Positions 8,440-15,799 of a stretch of 64,000 nucleotides of DNA are shown piece by piece. Made by a program: the position numbers and the translations under genes. Numbering within the stretch: position 1 is the first letter of the stretch; every line of letters starts with the position of its first letter. This DNA is from Bradyrhizobium sp. WSM1417 (GTDB taxonomy: Bacteria; Pseudomonadota; Alphaproteobacteria; Rhizobiales; Xanthobacteraceae). The stretch lies in NCBI RefSeq assembly GCF_000515415.1, contig NZ_KI911783.1, positions 4,702,392 to 4,766,391 of the forward strand. Reading direction: 5' to 3'. Below the pieces are notes generated by a model. It worked only from the letters and a program-made list of their open reading frames with translations. It was not told the DNA's origin and made no database searches.

Positions 8440-9453
8440 TCACGGAACGGCCGGCAGCGATCGGCGTCTGCGCATCAGAGTTAGCTTGCGCCCCCAATCG
8501 AGGATCGGTGCCTCAATGGCCACGCGCAAGGCGGCGGCGAGACCGATGGAGAGCAGGATGCCGGCGATGATTGTCCCGGCGCTCGACAGAAGCCACAGTC
8601 CGTCAAAGCTGGCGATCCATTTCACCACAGGATAATGGACGATATACAGCGCGTACGAAATCTTGCCGAGCCATTGCAGGACTGGTGAGAAGGATCGCCC
8701 TTCGATCTCGATAGCGACCACAGCATGGATCAGCAATCCCGCGCCGAGGCCATAGGTCAGGACGCGCGCGAATTGCGGGTCGGCCGCGCCGCGCACGAAA
8801 ATCCAGTACCAGCCGGCCACGAACAGGCCCGCGGAAACTGCCGGGATATGGCGCGAAAAGTGCAATCGTCCGCTTTTCTGGAGATAGGCGATGACAACGC
8901 CGGCACCGAATTCCAGCACCAGCGGATGCAAGTAGATCCCGAACTCCAGGCCGAACACGAGAGCCAGAATGACCAGGCCGAATCCAGCGAACAAGATCTC
9001 GAACAGCCGGTCCGGCTTGATCGCCAGGATGACCGCGACGGCGACATAGAAGTGCAGTTCGAAAGCCAGCGACCACGCTGGCGCAAGGTACCAGTTCGGA
9101 TAGGTCCATGCGAAGATAGTTCCGAGGTCGAGGGCGGGGCGGTCGCCCGGCGCCAACGCGATCCAGGACGAACTGACAAACGCCGCCAGCAACACCAGCC
9201 AATAGAGCGGAAAAATTCGGAGGGCTCGCCTGAAAGCGAATTCCAGCGGGTTGTGTTGTGATGCCGCCGTGGTCGCGATGATGAAGCCGGAGATCACGAA
9301 GAAGATGTCGACGCCGCTCGCGAGAATCGTCAGCGCGCCCTCGGCAAGCTCCGGTCCGACCCTATCGGGACGCGCACTGATTGCGTGTCCGCAGACTACC
9401 GACAGCGCAGCGACCCCGCGCATCGCCTGTACACCCGCGAAGATCCGCACCAA
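8440..9453 (-). CDS. acyltransferase 3 family membrane protein
   Basis: 337 residues with about ten membrane helices. The N-terminus has the family hallmarks: GVQAMRGVAALSVVCGHA (catalytic His) and GVDIFFVISGFII, then FRRALRIFPLYW. Such enzymes (OafA/NodX-like) transfer acetyl or succinyl groups to polysaccharides or glucans across the inner membrane. The target is unknown; no polysaccharide genes adjoin it. Confidence 0.9.
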   Translation of the reverse strand: MVRIFAGVQAMRGVAALSVVCGHAISARPDRVGPELAEGALTILASGVDIFFVISGFIIATTAASQHNPLEFAFRRALRIFPLYWLVLLAAFVSSSWIALAPGDRPALDLGTIFAWTYPNWYLAPAWSLAFELHFYVAVAVILAIKPDRLFEILFAGFGLVILALVFGLEFGIYLHPLVLEFGAGVVIAYLQKSGRLHFSRHIPAVSAGLFVAGWYWIFVRGAADPQFARVLTYGLGAGLLIHAVVAIEIEGRSFSPVLQWLGKISYALYIVHYPVVKWIASFDGLWLLSSAGTIIAGILLSIGLAAALRVAIEAPILDWGRKLTLMRRRRSLPAVP

Positions 9454-9693
9454 GCCCCGCCACGTTCATCCAAGCTATCGCAATCTAGGCGGGAAATTCA
9501 TTAAGGAATGGTTGCGCGGATGCGATAGAGTGCCCGCAACTGCGCGGAGTGCACCTCATCAGTTGCCGAGCGGAAATCTTATTATGATTGAACCCCGGCA
9601 AAGCCCGGCGCGACCAACCGCCATGCTGCAAAGCCTGCTCGGCATCGGAATTGGCTTCGCGGCCCATGTGCCGAGACACTAAAGAGGAATGTC

Positions 9694-10074
9694 GTGAAGG
9701 CGATCACGCTGCTCGCGGTGGCGGCCATGCTGCTGGTGGAAGTCTTCGGGTCGAAGGCGAGCGTCGGCGGCTCGATGAGCTTCATGCTGATCTTCGTGCT
9801 CGTGATGCTGGCTGTCGCGATCTTCGAGGCGTGGTCGAACAAGCGCGGCGCGATGGGATGGATCGTCAATTTGTTCGCTTCGGTGGTTGGCGGGCTGGTT
9901 GCGGTTGCCCTGATCGGGATAGCCATGGAGGCGATGCTGCCTTACCTTCACCTCGAAGGTTCGCTCGCATCCTCGCAGCATCCCCTGAAATTCGTCCTGG
10001 TCGCAGCCATTGCGATCTGCATGGTGCTGGGATCGTGGCTGCCGCTATGGGCCGTCAACCGGCTTCGTCACTGA
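9694..10074 (+). CDS. membrane protein (126 aa)
   Basis: GTG start with AGAGGA 6 bases upstream. Three or four transmembrane helices (ITLLAVAAMLLVEVFG, SMSFMLIFVLVMLAVAIFEAW, WIVNLFASVVGGLVAVALIGIA, FVLVAAIAICMVLGSW). It converges on the next gene with a 20-base overlap of the 3' ends. Family not recognised. Confidence 0.65.
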   Translation: MKAITLLAVAAMLLVEVFGSKASVGGSMSFMLIFVLVMLAVAIFEAWSNKRGAMGWIVNLFASVVGGLVAVALIGIAMEAMLPYLHLEGSLASSQHPLKFVLVAAIAICMVLGSWLPLWAVNRLRH

Positions 10075-10606
10075 CGAGCATCCAGCGTAGCGCTCCCCAG
10101 CGCTTTGCGTCCTGCTTGCCACGCCTGATATCCTCAGCTTCGTCCACGAGCTTCAAGGTTGTGCCGTCGTAAGTCAGCTTCAGCCCACGGCCGACGGTCC
10201 ATATCCATCCTTCCCGAGCGTCCTTGGTTGGCTGGGCATTGAACTGGTCGGATATCGATTTGACTGCAGCGTCTTTGGCCGCAGCGTCCTGGGCACCCGG
10301 ATTGTTCAACTCCGCAATGACGCGCCAGATGGGATGTTTGGCGTCAACGTCGTCGGCAAAGATCGTGACCTTGGCAACGTCGACTGCGCATTCGAGGACG
10401 TAGGAATCGCGAAGCTGACGGCAGCGGTAGCGACGTTGCGTGATGAGTTTGTTGGTCTCGTCGAATGTCATGCCGGGCGAAAAGCCGAGGATGTCGGACT
10501 TCATCACGAGTGCCAGAGACGAAGGCTTCAGAAAGTCGGGCTGTACCGACACGAGAACGGCAGCAGCAACAACGATCACGCCGGCGATAACAATGGCAAT
10601 CTTCAT
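10055..10606 (-). CDS. hypothetical periplasmic or membrane-anchored protein
   Basis: 183 residues. One N-terminal hydrophobic helix (IAIVIAGVIVVAAAVLVSV), likely an uncleaved anchor, is followed by a soluble domain with FSPGMTFDETNKLI and two cysteines (RYRCRQLRDSYVLEC) that could form a disulfide. The PGMT-motif is shared in outline with the prophage protein at 54917. No family assigned. Confidence 0.7.
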   Translation of the reverse strand: MKIAIVIAGVIVVAAAVLVSVQPDFLKPSSLALVMKSDILGFSPGMTFDETNKLITQRRYRCRQLRDSYVLECAVDVAKVTIFADDVDAKHPIWRVIAELNNPGAQDAAAKDAAVKSISDQFNAQPTKDAREGWIWTVGRGLKLTYDGTTLKLVDEAEDIRRGKQDAKRWGALRWMLVSDEAG

Positions 10607-10772
10607 CAGCCCCTCATAAGAAACGTCCGACCATACAACAGCCGAAGCGTTCTACCAGCCATTGCGCTGCATGGTTCGAGCCGCCCGCTGTCTATGTAGG
10701 ACCGCAAGCTCGGGAGATCGCAGCTTCGGAAGATCGCATGGGCACGTATCGGCTGGTCGTGAACGTAGAAAA

Positions 10773-10797
10773 CCGCCCCTGACATGACCAGGGGCGG
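10773..10797 (-). terminator. rho-independent terminator
   Basis: On the minus strand CCGCCCCTG/CAGGGGCGG form a 9-base stem with a short loop, followed by TTTTCT. It ends transcription of the CsbD-like gene at 10828. Confidence 0.85.
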
Positions 10798-10827
10798 CTC
10801 TCACCAAACGGGGTTTTCAAACGCGAT

Positions 10828-11004
10828 CTAGTGACCGGTACCCGGCTTCGTCGTCTTCGGCGGCTTGCCGTCTTCGATCCGGCCTTCGTTGCGCAGGTCG
10901 CGACCTTCCTGAGCCTTCTTCTGGCTCTCGGGGGACTTGCCGTGTTCGTTCATCTCTTCTTTGATGAACCCGGCGCCTTCCTTCACTTTGCCTTCAACGC
11001 TCAT
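10828..11004 (-). CDS. CsbD-like stress protein (58 aa)
   Basis: ATG at 11004 with AAGGAG 8 bases upstream. The sequence MSVEGKVKEGAGFIKEEM then QKKAQEGRDLRNEGRIEDGK is hydrophilic, lysine/glutamate-rich and helical, like CsbD-family general-stress proteins. It is missed by length filters but well supported by its ribosome site, a downstream terminator and an EcfG-like promoter. Soluble, role unknown. Confidence 0.8.
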   Translation of the reverse strand: MSVEGKVKEGAGFIKEEMNEHGKSPESQKKAQEGRDLRNEGRIEDGKPPKTTKPGTGH

Positions 11005-11030
11005 GACGATCTCCTTGCTGGAGATGGGGC

Positions 11031-11056
11031 AACTCGCGGCGAGGGCTGACCGTTCC
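11031..11056 (-). promoter_or_regulatory. candidate sigma-EcfG promoter (imperfect)
   Basis: Minus-strand GGAAC, 17-base spacer, AGTT (consensus GGAAC-N16/17-CGTT). The -10 element lies about 27 bases before the CsbD-like start codon. Confidence 0.4.
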
Positions 11057-11118
11057 GTGCGCGCACGATTGTGAGGCGCGCATTCGCGACAGGTTCCAAA
11101 CGACCCTTGTCATGAAAT

Positions 11119-11150
11119 GGCCGCGCCGCCTTGTGGGAAGCGACGCGGCC
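11119..11150 (-). terminator. possible terminator hairpin
   Basis: GGCCGCG/CGCGGCC arms surround a 17-base interior, downstream of the 90-residue gene. The tail ATTTC is a weak T-run. Confidence 0.4.
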
Positions 11151-11177
11151 GGGAAGCAGGCCGTACAGGAGACCGGC

Positions 11178-11450
11178 TTACTTCATGTTGCTGCGGGTCT
11201 TGGTGCCGCCCTGGTCGCTGCCCGGGCCGGAGCCGCCCTGGCCGGAGGCGTCGGGCCTCACCGTTCCGCCCTTGCTCATGCCGTCATGGCTCATGCCGGT
11301 CGTGCCGCTGCTCATCGTGCCCTTGTCCGTGTTGGTCATGCCGGGCTTCTGCATGTTGTCGGACTGCGGGGCAGGGCCCGTCTGGTTCTGCGCAAAGGCG
11401 GAGCCGCACATGAGGCCGAGGGCGGCGGTCGCAATGACGAGCTTCTTCAT
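11178..11450 (-). CDS. secreted Gly/Met/Thr-rich protein (90 aa)
   Basis: ATG at 11450 with CAGGAG 7 bases before it. Signal peptide MKKLVIATAALGLMCGSAFA, cleaved at AFA-Q. The mature part is low complexity (Gln, Gly, Met, Ser, Thr) with repeated GM/GT elements such as GMSHDGMSKGG. It resembles the MXKDX-type periplasmic proteins found elsewhere in this window. A near-perfect sigma-EcfG promoter lies 29 bases upstream, suggesting induction by general stress. Confidence 0.8.
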   Translation of the reverse strand: MKKLVIATAALGLMCGSAFAQNQTGPAPQSDNMQKPGMTNTDKGTMSSGTTGMSHDGMSKGGTVRPDASGQGGSGPGSDQGGTKTRSNMK

Positions 11451-11478
11451 CTCAAACTCCTGGTTGGTTGTGTGGGCC

Positions 11479-11503
11479 AACGGGAGCGCAGGAGCCGTGT
11501 TCC
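11479..11503 (-). promoter_or_regulatory. sigma-EcfG type promoter
   Basis: Minus-strand GGAAC, exactly 16 bases, then CGTT. The -10 element is 29 bases before the ATG of the 90-residue secreted protein. The match to the EcfG consensus known in Bradyrhizobium is complete. Confidence 0.6.
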
Positions 11504-11557
11504 TAAAACGGGGCGCGTTCCGGGGTGCAAAATTCTACCCTGCAACGAGGGCATGGT

Positions 11558-11580
11558 CGGTTCTGATTGAATCAGAACCG
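11558..11580. repeat. perfect palindrome (11-base arms)
   Basis: Arms CGGTTCTGATT and AATCAGAACCG flank a single base. Such palindromes are scattered in rhizobial intergenic regions. It is between the EcfG promoter and the next gene, and may be a repeat or an operator. Confidence 0.5.
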
Positions 11581-11641
11581 CTCCAGATTGTTGTCACGCG
11601 TTTTCTTAGCGCGAACCGATATCGAGTTCGCTGAAAACGCT

Positions 11642-11941
11642 CTACGCCGCAATGCGCTGGTCGGCCGGGCCCGTCAGGTGCTTGAGCACTTCCGCATGCT
11701 CCAGGTCGGGAACCGCGATGGCCGTGTGGCTGTAGCTCGCATGGGTTCGTGACTTTGCAATCTGGTCCAGGATATCGCCACCCTTGATGACGTGGAGGCC
11801 CATGCCCTCTCCGGACGGGAAGATCGCGAGCACCACGTCATAGGCCGTGATGACGGCGCGAAGCGCTTCGGCCTTGTCTTCGGCAATGTCGACGAACACG
11901 CGAACATCGGCCGCGAGTTCACGCAGCTCGTTAAAATCCAT
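11642..11941 (-). CDS. conserved hypothetical protein (99 aa)
   Basis: ATG at 11941 is chosen over an upstream TTG. It is an alpha/beta protein: FNELRELAADVRVFVDI, then ALRAVITAYDVVLAIFPSGEGMGLHVIKGGDIL and HASYSHTAIAVPDLEHAEVL. The glycine-rich GEGMGLHVIKGG turn is notable. No known family. Cytoplasmic by composition. Confidence 0.6.
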   Translation of the reverse strand: MDFNELRELAADVRVFVDIAEDKAEALRAVITAYDVVLAIFPSGEGMGLHVIKGGDILDQIAKSRTHASYSHTAIAVPDLEHAEVLKHLTGPADQRIAA

Positions 11942-12188
11942 CACTTTGAGGTTACTCCAACGCAACGATACTGAGAGGAGCTTGGAGGCGTTAGGTTACC
12001 GAAGTCTCAACGGCGCATGCCTGGTCACAGCTTTCTCGACCGGTGCTCCGTGAGATCGGTAGACGCGCGGGCATTGCCGCCTGCTCGGCAATGCGCCGGC
12101 ACGGAAAGAACATCTGGAGCGGGGAGGGACGAAGCGCGCCTCATACCCCTAGGGGCGTCACGCGATGCGCGCGTGACTTATGCGCGCT

Positions 12189-12374
12189 TTACTTGGCGTA
12201 TCCCTGGGAGCGGAGCCACGCGATCTTGCGGTCGCCGTTGATCCAGTCGTCGGCATCTGCCTTGCTGGTGAAGCCCTTGATTTCGCGCTGTTCGCTGTCC
12301 GGATAATCCGCCAGGATTTTCCAGTCGTTGTCTGCAATGCGGACGGTTTTGAAGGTCACTTTTGTTTTTGCCAT
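12189..12374 (-). CDS. conserved hypothetical protein (61 aa)
   Basis: Compact soluble protein with mixed beta/alpha order: TKVTFKTVRIADNDWKILADYP, EIKGFTSKADADDWI, and a closing helix ending RSQGYAK. The pattern 'GF-S-ADA--WI' is seen in short rhizobial proteins. There is no recognisable catalytic motif. It stands alone, with a start codon near the end of a GC-rich intergenic region. Confidence 0.7.
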   Translation of the reverse strand: MAKTKVTFKTVRIADNDWKILADYPDSEQREIKGFTSKADADDWINGDRKIAWLRSQGYAK

Positions 12375-12787
12375 GCCGCATTATGCAGGAGATGACCGGA
12401 AAAGAGAACCTGCCTTGTGACGGTCACCCGCGCGGCCCCAGGCGCAGACCTGGGGGGCCAGCCTGACCGGCATTGCGCGGCCGGGTCCCCCGGGAAAAGG
12501 CGAAAGCCCCGCCTGGGGGAAGCGGGGCTCTCTGATGGGGGTGAAGCTTGGGGACTTCAAAGAGTTAGACGCCTCCGGGAGAAAATGGTTCAAGGCGGAA
12601 ACGGCGCAAGCTGCGGCATCTTTCCCGCGGCGTCCGGGCGCCCCCAGAACCCCCTGCTTGCGTTTTGGGCGTCGATGGGTTCTAAGCCCCGTCACTTCAT
12701 GAAAGTTGGCATGAATCAGAAGCGCGTTGCGCGGTTGGACCGCGTCCTGAGCAAAGCCTGCTCGCGCGCACAGAAGGAAATTCAGAC
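12375..12787. other. intergenic stretch upstream of the HU gene
   Basis: About 410 bases. It holds one strong hairpin (arms AGCCCCGC and GCGGGGCT at 12505-12512 and 12522-12529) of terminator type with a weak T-run on the minus side, and otherwise no coding sequence I can support. Confidence 0.4.
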
Positions 12788-13084
12788 ATGGCGAAGATGA
12801 CCAAGACTCAGTTGATTGATGCAATAGCCGAGGGCACGCAGCTGTCGAAGAACGACGTGAAGTCGGTCATCGAATACATGGCAACCGTCGGCTACAAGGA
12901 GCTCAACGAGTCCGGCGAGTTCGTCATTCCCGGCTTCGTAAAGATGTCGGTGGTGAACAAGCCGGCGACCGAAGCCCGCATGGGCGTCAATCCCTTCACC
13001 AAGGAGCCGATGCAGTTCGCGGCGAAGCCGGCGAGCAAGTCGGTAAAGGCCTCGCCGCTGAAGGTGGCCAAGGACTCCGTCTAA
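12788..13084 (+). CDS. HU family DNA-binding protein
   Basis: 98 residues with the HU/IHF fold: MTKTQLIDAIAEGTQLSKNDVKSVIEYM forms the helical body, and GEFVIPGFVKMSVVNKPATEARMGVNPFTKEPM is the beta-arm with the conserved Arg and the NPFTKE tip. The tail is lysine- and serine-rich (KPASKSVKASPLKVAK), unlike the shorter canonical HupB. It bends and compacts DNA in the nucleoid. The gene is single with its own leader; a ribosome site (GGAAA) lies 8 bases upstream. Confidence 0.95.
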   Translation: MAKMTKTQLIDAIAEGTQLSKNDVKSVIEYMATVGYKELNESGEFVIPGFVKMSVVNKPATEARMGVNPFTKEPMQFAAKPASKSVKASPLKVAKDSV

Positions 13085-13219
13085 GGCTCGCGTTTTCGTT
13101 GCGGTGACTTCTTTTCGCTGAGTGCTGCAATGACTGCTTGCTTGTGCTGGACCAATAAGGAACTCTCTTAGGGAACTCTCGGGCGTCGTCAGGCTTTGCT
13201 TCCGAAAGGGAGAAATTAC

Positions 13220-13396
13220 ATGACTGGTCTCAGCGAAGTAGAGATTCGAAATCGGGCCTATCACCTCTGGAAGGAGGCCGGCGAGCCCGCGGGCACGATG
13301 GACACCTTCTGGTACGAGGCCGAAAAGGAGCTTCTCGCCGAGCGGACCAAGCAAAGCGAAGTCCCGCCGGGAATGACCGACAATCTGCCGGTCTGA
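13220..13396 (+). CDS. DUF2934 domain protein (58 aa)
   Basis: ATG at 13220, ribosome site AAAGGGAGA. The core EIRNRAYHLWKEAGEPAGTMDTFWYEAEKEL is the DUF2934 signature (IR-RAY-LWE-AG-P-G---FW--AE-EL). The role is unknown. It precedes a strong terminator. Confidence 0.85.
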   Translation: MTGLSEVEIRNRAYHLWKEAGEPAGTMDTFWYEAEKELLAERTKQSEVPPGMTDNLPV

Positions 13397-13443
13397 CTTT
13401 GCTGGTCTAAGCGGCGGACAGAGGCGAGCGTCGACAGTTCTCA

Positions 13444-13480
13444 AAGCAGCCACCCGGCGTAACGCCCGGGTGGCTGCTTT
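13444..13480 (+). terminator. rho-independent terminator
   Basis: Long GC stem (AGCAGCCACCCGG against CCGGGTGGCTGCT) with a TAACG-type loop, followed by TTTGCTG. It is 48 bases after the DUF2934 stop. Confidence 0.85.
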
Positions 13481-13532
13481 GCTGTTCGGGTCAGCGCTCG
13501 GATAGAGGCGTCTGCGTGCAGGCGCCCTCAAA

Positions 13533-13562
13533 GAAAAACCCCGGGCTTAGGGACCGGGGCTC
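13533..13562 (-). terminator. rho-independent terminator
   Basis: On the minus strand GCCCCGG/CCGGGG arms are followed by TTTTTCTTT. It would end the transcript of the 75-residue gene at 13650. Confidence 0.8.
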
Positions 13563-13649
13563 TTCAAGCTGGTCGGCCGCGTCGCGACATGCCGCCAGCA
13601 CCACTGAATTCAACTTGACAACGCGAGACGGGAAAATTCGTTCCGGCTG

Positions 13650-13877
13650 CTACTCCGCCGATACGGACACGTCGATGATCGCCGGCGTATCGACCTGGCG
13701 CTCGCGCCAGACGACGAGATCGCATTTGGGATTGAGCCACTGATATTCGGAGCCGCGCGCCTTCAGGTGCGCAAGCGCTGCATCATGTGCGGCGGTCTGG
13801 TCCGGCGCTTCGACCATGATCTCCACGGTCTCCTCGATCTGACGCACCACCTCGACGGCGTAGTATTTGCTGGTCAC
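13650..13877 (-). CDS. hypothetical protein (75 aa)
   Basis: GTG start at 13877, chosen because GGAGCGAGGGACC precedes it. The upstream frame is not protein-like. A helical/beta domain: SKYYAVEVVRQIEETVEIMV, then AAHDAALAHLKARGSEYQWL and LVVWRERQVDTPAIID. An exact EcfG promoter and a terminator bracket it. Unknown function. Confidence 0.7.
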   Translation of the reverse strand: MTSKYYAVEVVRQIEETVEIMVEAPDQTAAHDAALAHLKARGSEYQWLNPKCDLVVWRERQVDTPAIIDVSVSAE

Positions 13878-13899
13878 GGTCCCTCGCTCCGGAATGACT

Positions 13900-13924
13900 A
13901 ACGGGGAGGGCGATGGCACGTTCC
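13900..13924 (-). promoter_or_regulatory. sigma-EcfG type promoter
   Basis: Minus-strand GGAAC, 16-base spacer, CGTT, with the -10 element 23 bases before the GTG of the 75-residue gene. Complete match to the consensus. Confidence 0.65.
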
Positions 13925-13929
13925 CCAAA

Positions 13930-13956
13930 AGAAAAACCCCGCGCTTTCGCACGGGG
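13930..13956 (-). terminator. orphan terminator hairpin
   Basis: Minus-strand GGCCCCG/CGGGG stem with TTTTTCTTTT. No annotated minus-strand gene precedes it, so it may end an unseen small RNA from the 13960-14160 region. Confidence 0.5.
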
Positions 13957-14171
13957 CCTTCCTGGCTGGCTGCGATGGGATTTCAGCGCCTGCGCCGCCG
14001 GCCGTGTGCTCGAACTTAAGGTTGAAAACCCAAAAAGCAACCGCGCCAGCGCGCGGAAGGCTGAAGGCGATGTGGCGAGCGAATTTCGTGGGGAGGGCTG
14101 GACTTTGTGTTCTTAGTTTGTTCTACTGGGCTATCTCTTTATGGCGGCGACCATGTCTTTTGGAGGTGCCC

Positions 14172-14324
14172 ATGACTGTCGAGAAACAACGGAAAGTGAT
14201 CAGGCTCTGGAATCAGCTCAGGAAGCTTGATGGTCCGGCCGCAGAAGAACTCCGCATCCAGATCCTCGAATGCTTTTCGGAGAAGGATCTGTCGGGGAAG
14301 GAGACGGTGAAGCGCGCGGCGTGA
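14172..14324 (+). CDS. small hypothetical protein (50 aa)
   Basis: TGGAGGTGCCC ATG: a strong ribosome site selects this start. Lysine/arginine-rich helical peptide (TVEKQRKVIRLWNQLRKLDG, then AAEELRIQILECFSEKD). Too short for many callers. A hairpin repeat follows 54 bases after the stop. Confidence 0.65.
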   Translation: MTVEKQRKVIRLWNQLRKLDGPAAEELRIQILECFSEKDLSGKETVKRAA

Positions 14325-14378
14325 TGAGCGTCGCACTACGTCGATGATACCAGGCAATCACGCCTGCCTTCACCGATC

Positions 14379-14455
14379 GTTAGGAATCGTTTTGCGCTGA
14401 TTTCTCGACTCCGATTCGTTCCCTGCGAACGAAATGGAGTCGGATGCAGAACAAG
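14379..14455 (+). repeat. hairpin repeat element, copy 1
   Basis: Pattern GTTAGGAATCG..GATTTC..CCGATTCGTTC....GAACGAAAT..GGAG. Outer arms GACTCC/GGAGTC and inner TTCGTT/AACGAA form a long hairpin at 14407-14433. Related copies at 14751 and 44900. Confidence 0.6.
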
Positions 14456-14528
14456 CCGTGGCTTCTGTGTCGATGCGGGACATGCCCTTTCTGACCAAGG
14501 CGACGTGATGCTTGGCACAGTCCCGTTC

Positions 14529-14564
14529 GCGTCTCCTCGCTACGAGATCAGGCGAGGGAGACGC
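14529..14564 (+). promoter_or_regulatory. SD-sequestering hairpin
   Basis: GCGTCTCCTCGC (14529-14540) pairs with GCGAGGGAGACGC (14552-14564), one bulge. The right arm contains the GAGGGAG ribosome site of the ORF starting at 14568, so the fold would hide it. Confidence 0.5.
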
Positions 14565-14567
14565 GAC

Positions 14568-14705
14568 ATGGATGCGTGCTGGTTTCTCGAGATGTTTGCC
14601 GAGATCGCAAAAGTGTTTTGGTACGACCGGCACCCGCGCTTGCGCAAAGGCAGGCCGTCGGTTCCGCAGGTGCCACCGCGATCGAAATCCGAAGACGCGA
14701 TGTGA
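14568..14705 (+). CDS. small hypothetical protein (45 aa)
   Basis: ATG at 14568, GAGGGAG 4 to 10 bases upstream but within a predicted stem. MDACWFLEMFAEIAKVFWYDR is a helical aromatic N-terminus and the rest is basic (HPRLRKGRPSVPQVPPRSKSED). An open frame extends upstream from a GTG at 14505. No family. Confidence 0.5.
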   Translation: MDACWFLEMFAEIAKVFWYDRHPRLRKGRPSVPQVPPRSKSEDAM

Positions 14706-15067
14706 GCGCGCGAGCGTCGGTGACTGCGCTCGTTTGCGTACAAACGAAGTGTTAAGACTTGCTTCGCATCGATTTCTGCGATTCCGATTCGTTCTTCGAG
14801 AACGAAAGGCAGGTGAAGCTGGAACAAAGCCGAACGGATCGCCACAAGCTCCGGCTTCGAGTTTGAAGCGGCTCGCCGAGCTCTGAAGACGCTTCCTCAA
14901 CTCCTAACGGAAGATTGCCGCGAAGCCGATAACCCTATTCGGTTAGGTTAAAAGCCCAATCGCGTTGCGCTTGCCGCTGCTTGGGGTAGGTGTGTCTGGC
15001 GACGTCTGGAAACGACTTTGCCAACAAGCGACTTTGGCCAACAAGCAATTTTGTCAAGAACGAATTC
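14706..15067. other. intergenic stretch with hairpins
   Basis: About 360 bases. Contains a TCGTTTG/CAAACGA hairpin near 14729 and the second copy of the hairpin repeat (14751-14830). No convincing gene otherwise. Confidence 0.5.
14751..14830 (+). repeat. hairpin repeat element, copy 2
   Basis: Starts GTTAAGACTTGCTTCG, then GATTTCTGCGATTCCGATTC, and the TTCGTTCT/AGAACGAA hairpin. Located 46 bases after the 45-residue ORF, in the same relative place as copy 1 and copy 3. Confidence 0.6.
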
Positions 15068-15265
15068 ATGACACCTTTTTCAGGACCGAGCTTTTATCAG
15101 GGCGACCGCCACACCTACCGGCGCGTCGCCATCGTCGGCACGCTCTTCTGTCTGGCTTTCGTGGTGATCAGCGTCTCGCTGCGGCCGCAGCTGGAGGACA
15201 CGCGTGTCGCGGTCAAGGCCGACAGGCTGATGCGCACAGCGGGCCAGCCACCGCACACGAATTAA
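15068..15265 (+). CDS. small membrane protein (65 aa)
   Basis: ATG at 15068. An N-terminal polar segment (TPFSGPSFYQGDRHTYRR) precedes one transmembrane helix (VAIVGTLFCLAFVVISVSL) and a charged tail. The start lacks a strong ribosome site (AAGAACG). It overlaps the opposite-strand 41-residue gene by 4 bases at its 3' end. Confidence 0.6.
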   Translation: MTPFSGPSFYQGDRHTYRRVAIVGTLFCLAFVVISVSLRPQLEDTRVAVKADRLMRTAGQPPHTN

Positions 15266-15387
15266 CGGTCGTCGCCGGAGATCTGATGGTCGGCGCAATT
15301 CCCTGGGCACGCGGTGCCATGTGAGGCGAGCGCCACGAAACCGGCATAACCGGATAGGTTGAGCAGGACTTCGAGCCAAACGGGCAT
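15262..15387 (-). CDS. small membrane-anchored protein (41 aa)
   Basis: ATG at 15387 with AAGGAGAAAAGAGG upstream. Hydrophobic helix (VWLEVLLNLSGYAGFVALA) followed by SHGTACPGNCADHQ with two cysteines. An exact EcfG promoter lies 32 bases upstream. Probably a stress-induced membrane peptide; no known function. Confidence 0.7.
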   Translation of the reverse strand: MPVWLEVLLNLSGYAGFVALASHGTACPGNCADHQISGDDR

Positions 15388-15418
15388 GTCGGCCTCTTTT
15401 CTCCTTGAAGGATACGGC

Positions 15419-15443
15419 AACGTGTGCGCGAAGCGCATGTTCC
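15419..15443 (-). promoter_or_regulatory. sigma-EcfG type promoter
   Basis: Minus-strand GGAAC, 16-base spacer, CGTT. The -10 element is 32 bases upstream of the 41-residue gene. Confidence 0.65.
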
Positions 15444-15464
15444 CGGACAAGACGGACCGGCGCC

Positions 15465-15695
15465 TCAAAGCGGGGTGGAGGGGTCGAGCCGCCGGCCGAG
15501 GGCGCCTACGGACTCGCTCGACGGCTGTTCCTTAAGGAACTCGGCAATGGCCCGCGCCAACTCGCCGTCGCTCATCGGCGTCGGCGGCGGGCGCAGCGTG
15601 CCGACACCGAAACTGCGGACGATCTCGTCGTAATGCTGATCGCCGGATCTAGGAACCAGCCTGCGGATACGGGCCAGCAATTTGGATATCGGCAC
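15465..15695 (-). CDS. hypothetical protein (76 aa)
   Basis: GTG start at 15695 preceded by TAGGAGGATAAA, a strong ribosome site that decides it. A basic N-terminus (ISKLLARIRRLVPRSGDQHYDEIVRSFGVGTL) precedes PPPTPMSDGELARAIAEFLKEQ. No family is recognised. The frame is bounded upstream by an orphan terminator at 15765. Confidence 0.65.
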   Translation of the reverse strand: MPISKLLARIRRLVPRSGDQHYDEIVRSFGVGTLRPPPTPMSDGELARAIAEFLKEQPSSESVGALGRRLDPSTPL

Positions 15696-15764
15696 TTTAT
15701 CCTCCTAGGCGCTCCCCGCTGGCAGCAATTGTGCTGCGTTGCCAATTTGCTGTTCGTGAAACTG

Positions 15765-15799
15765 AAAACCCCGCCAGCATCGGTGATGCTGACGGGGTC
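15765..15799 (-). terminator. orphan terminator hairpin
   Basis: Stem CCCCGCCAGCAT/ATGCTGACGGGG with a 6-base loop; on the minus strand it ends in TTTTCAG. No minus-strand gene precedes it directly, so it may end a small RNA in 15800-15960. Confidence 0.6.

Noticed and set aside
13140..13200. GGAAC elements before the DUF2934 gene as an EcfG promoter
   Set aside because: Two GGAAC copies exist but neither has CGTT at 16-17 bases (CGGG and GCTT/CTTT found).
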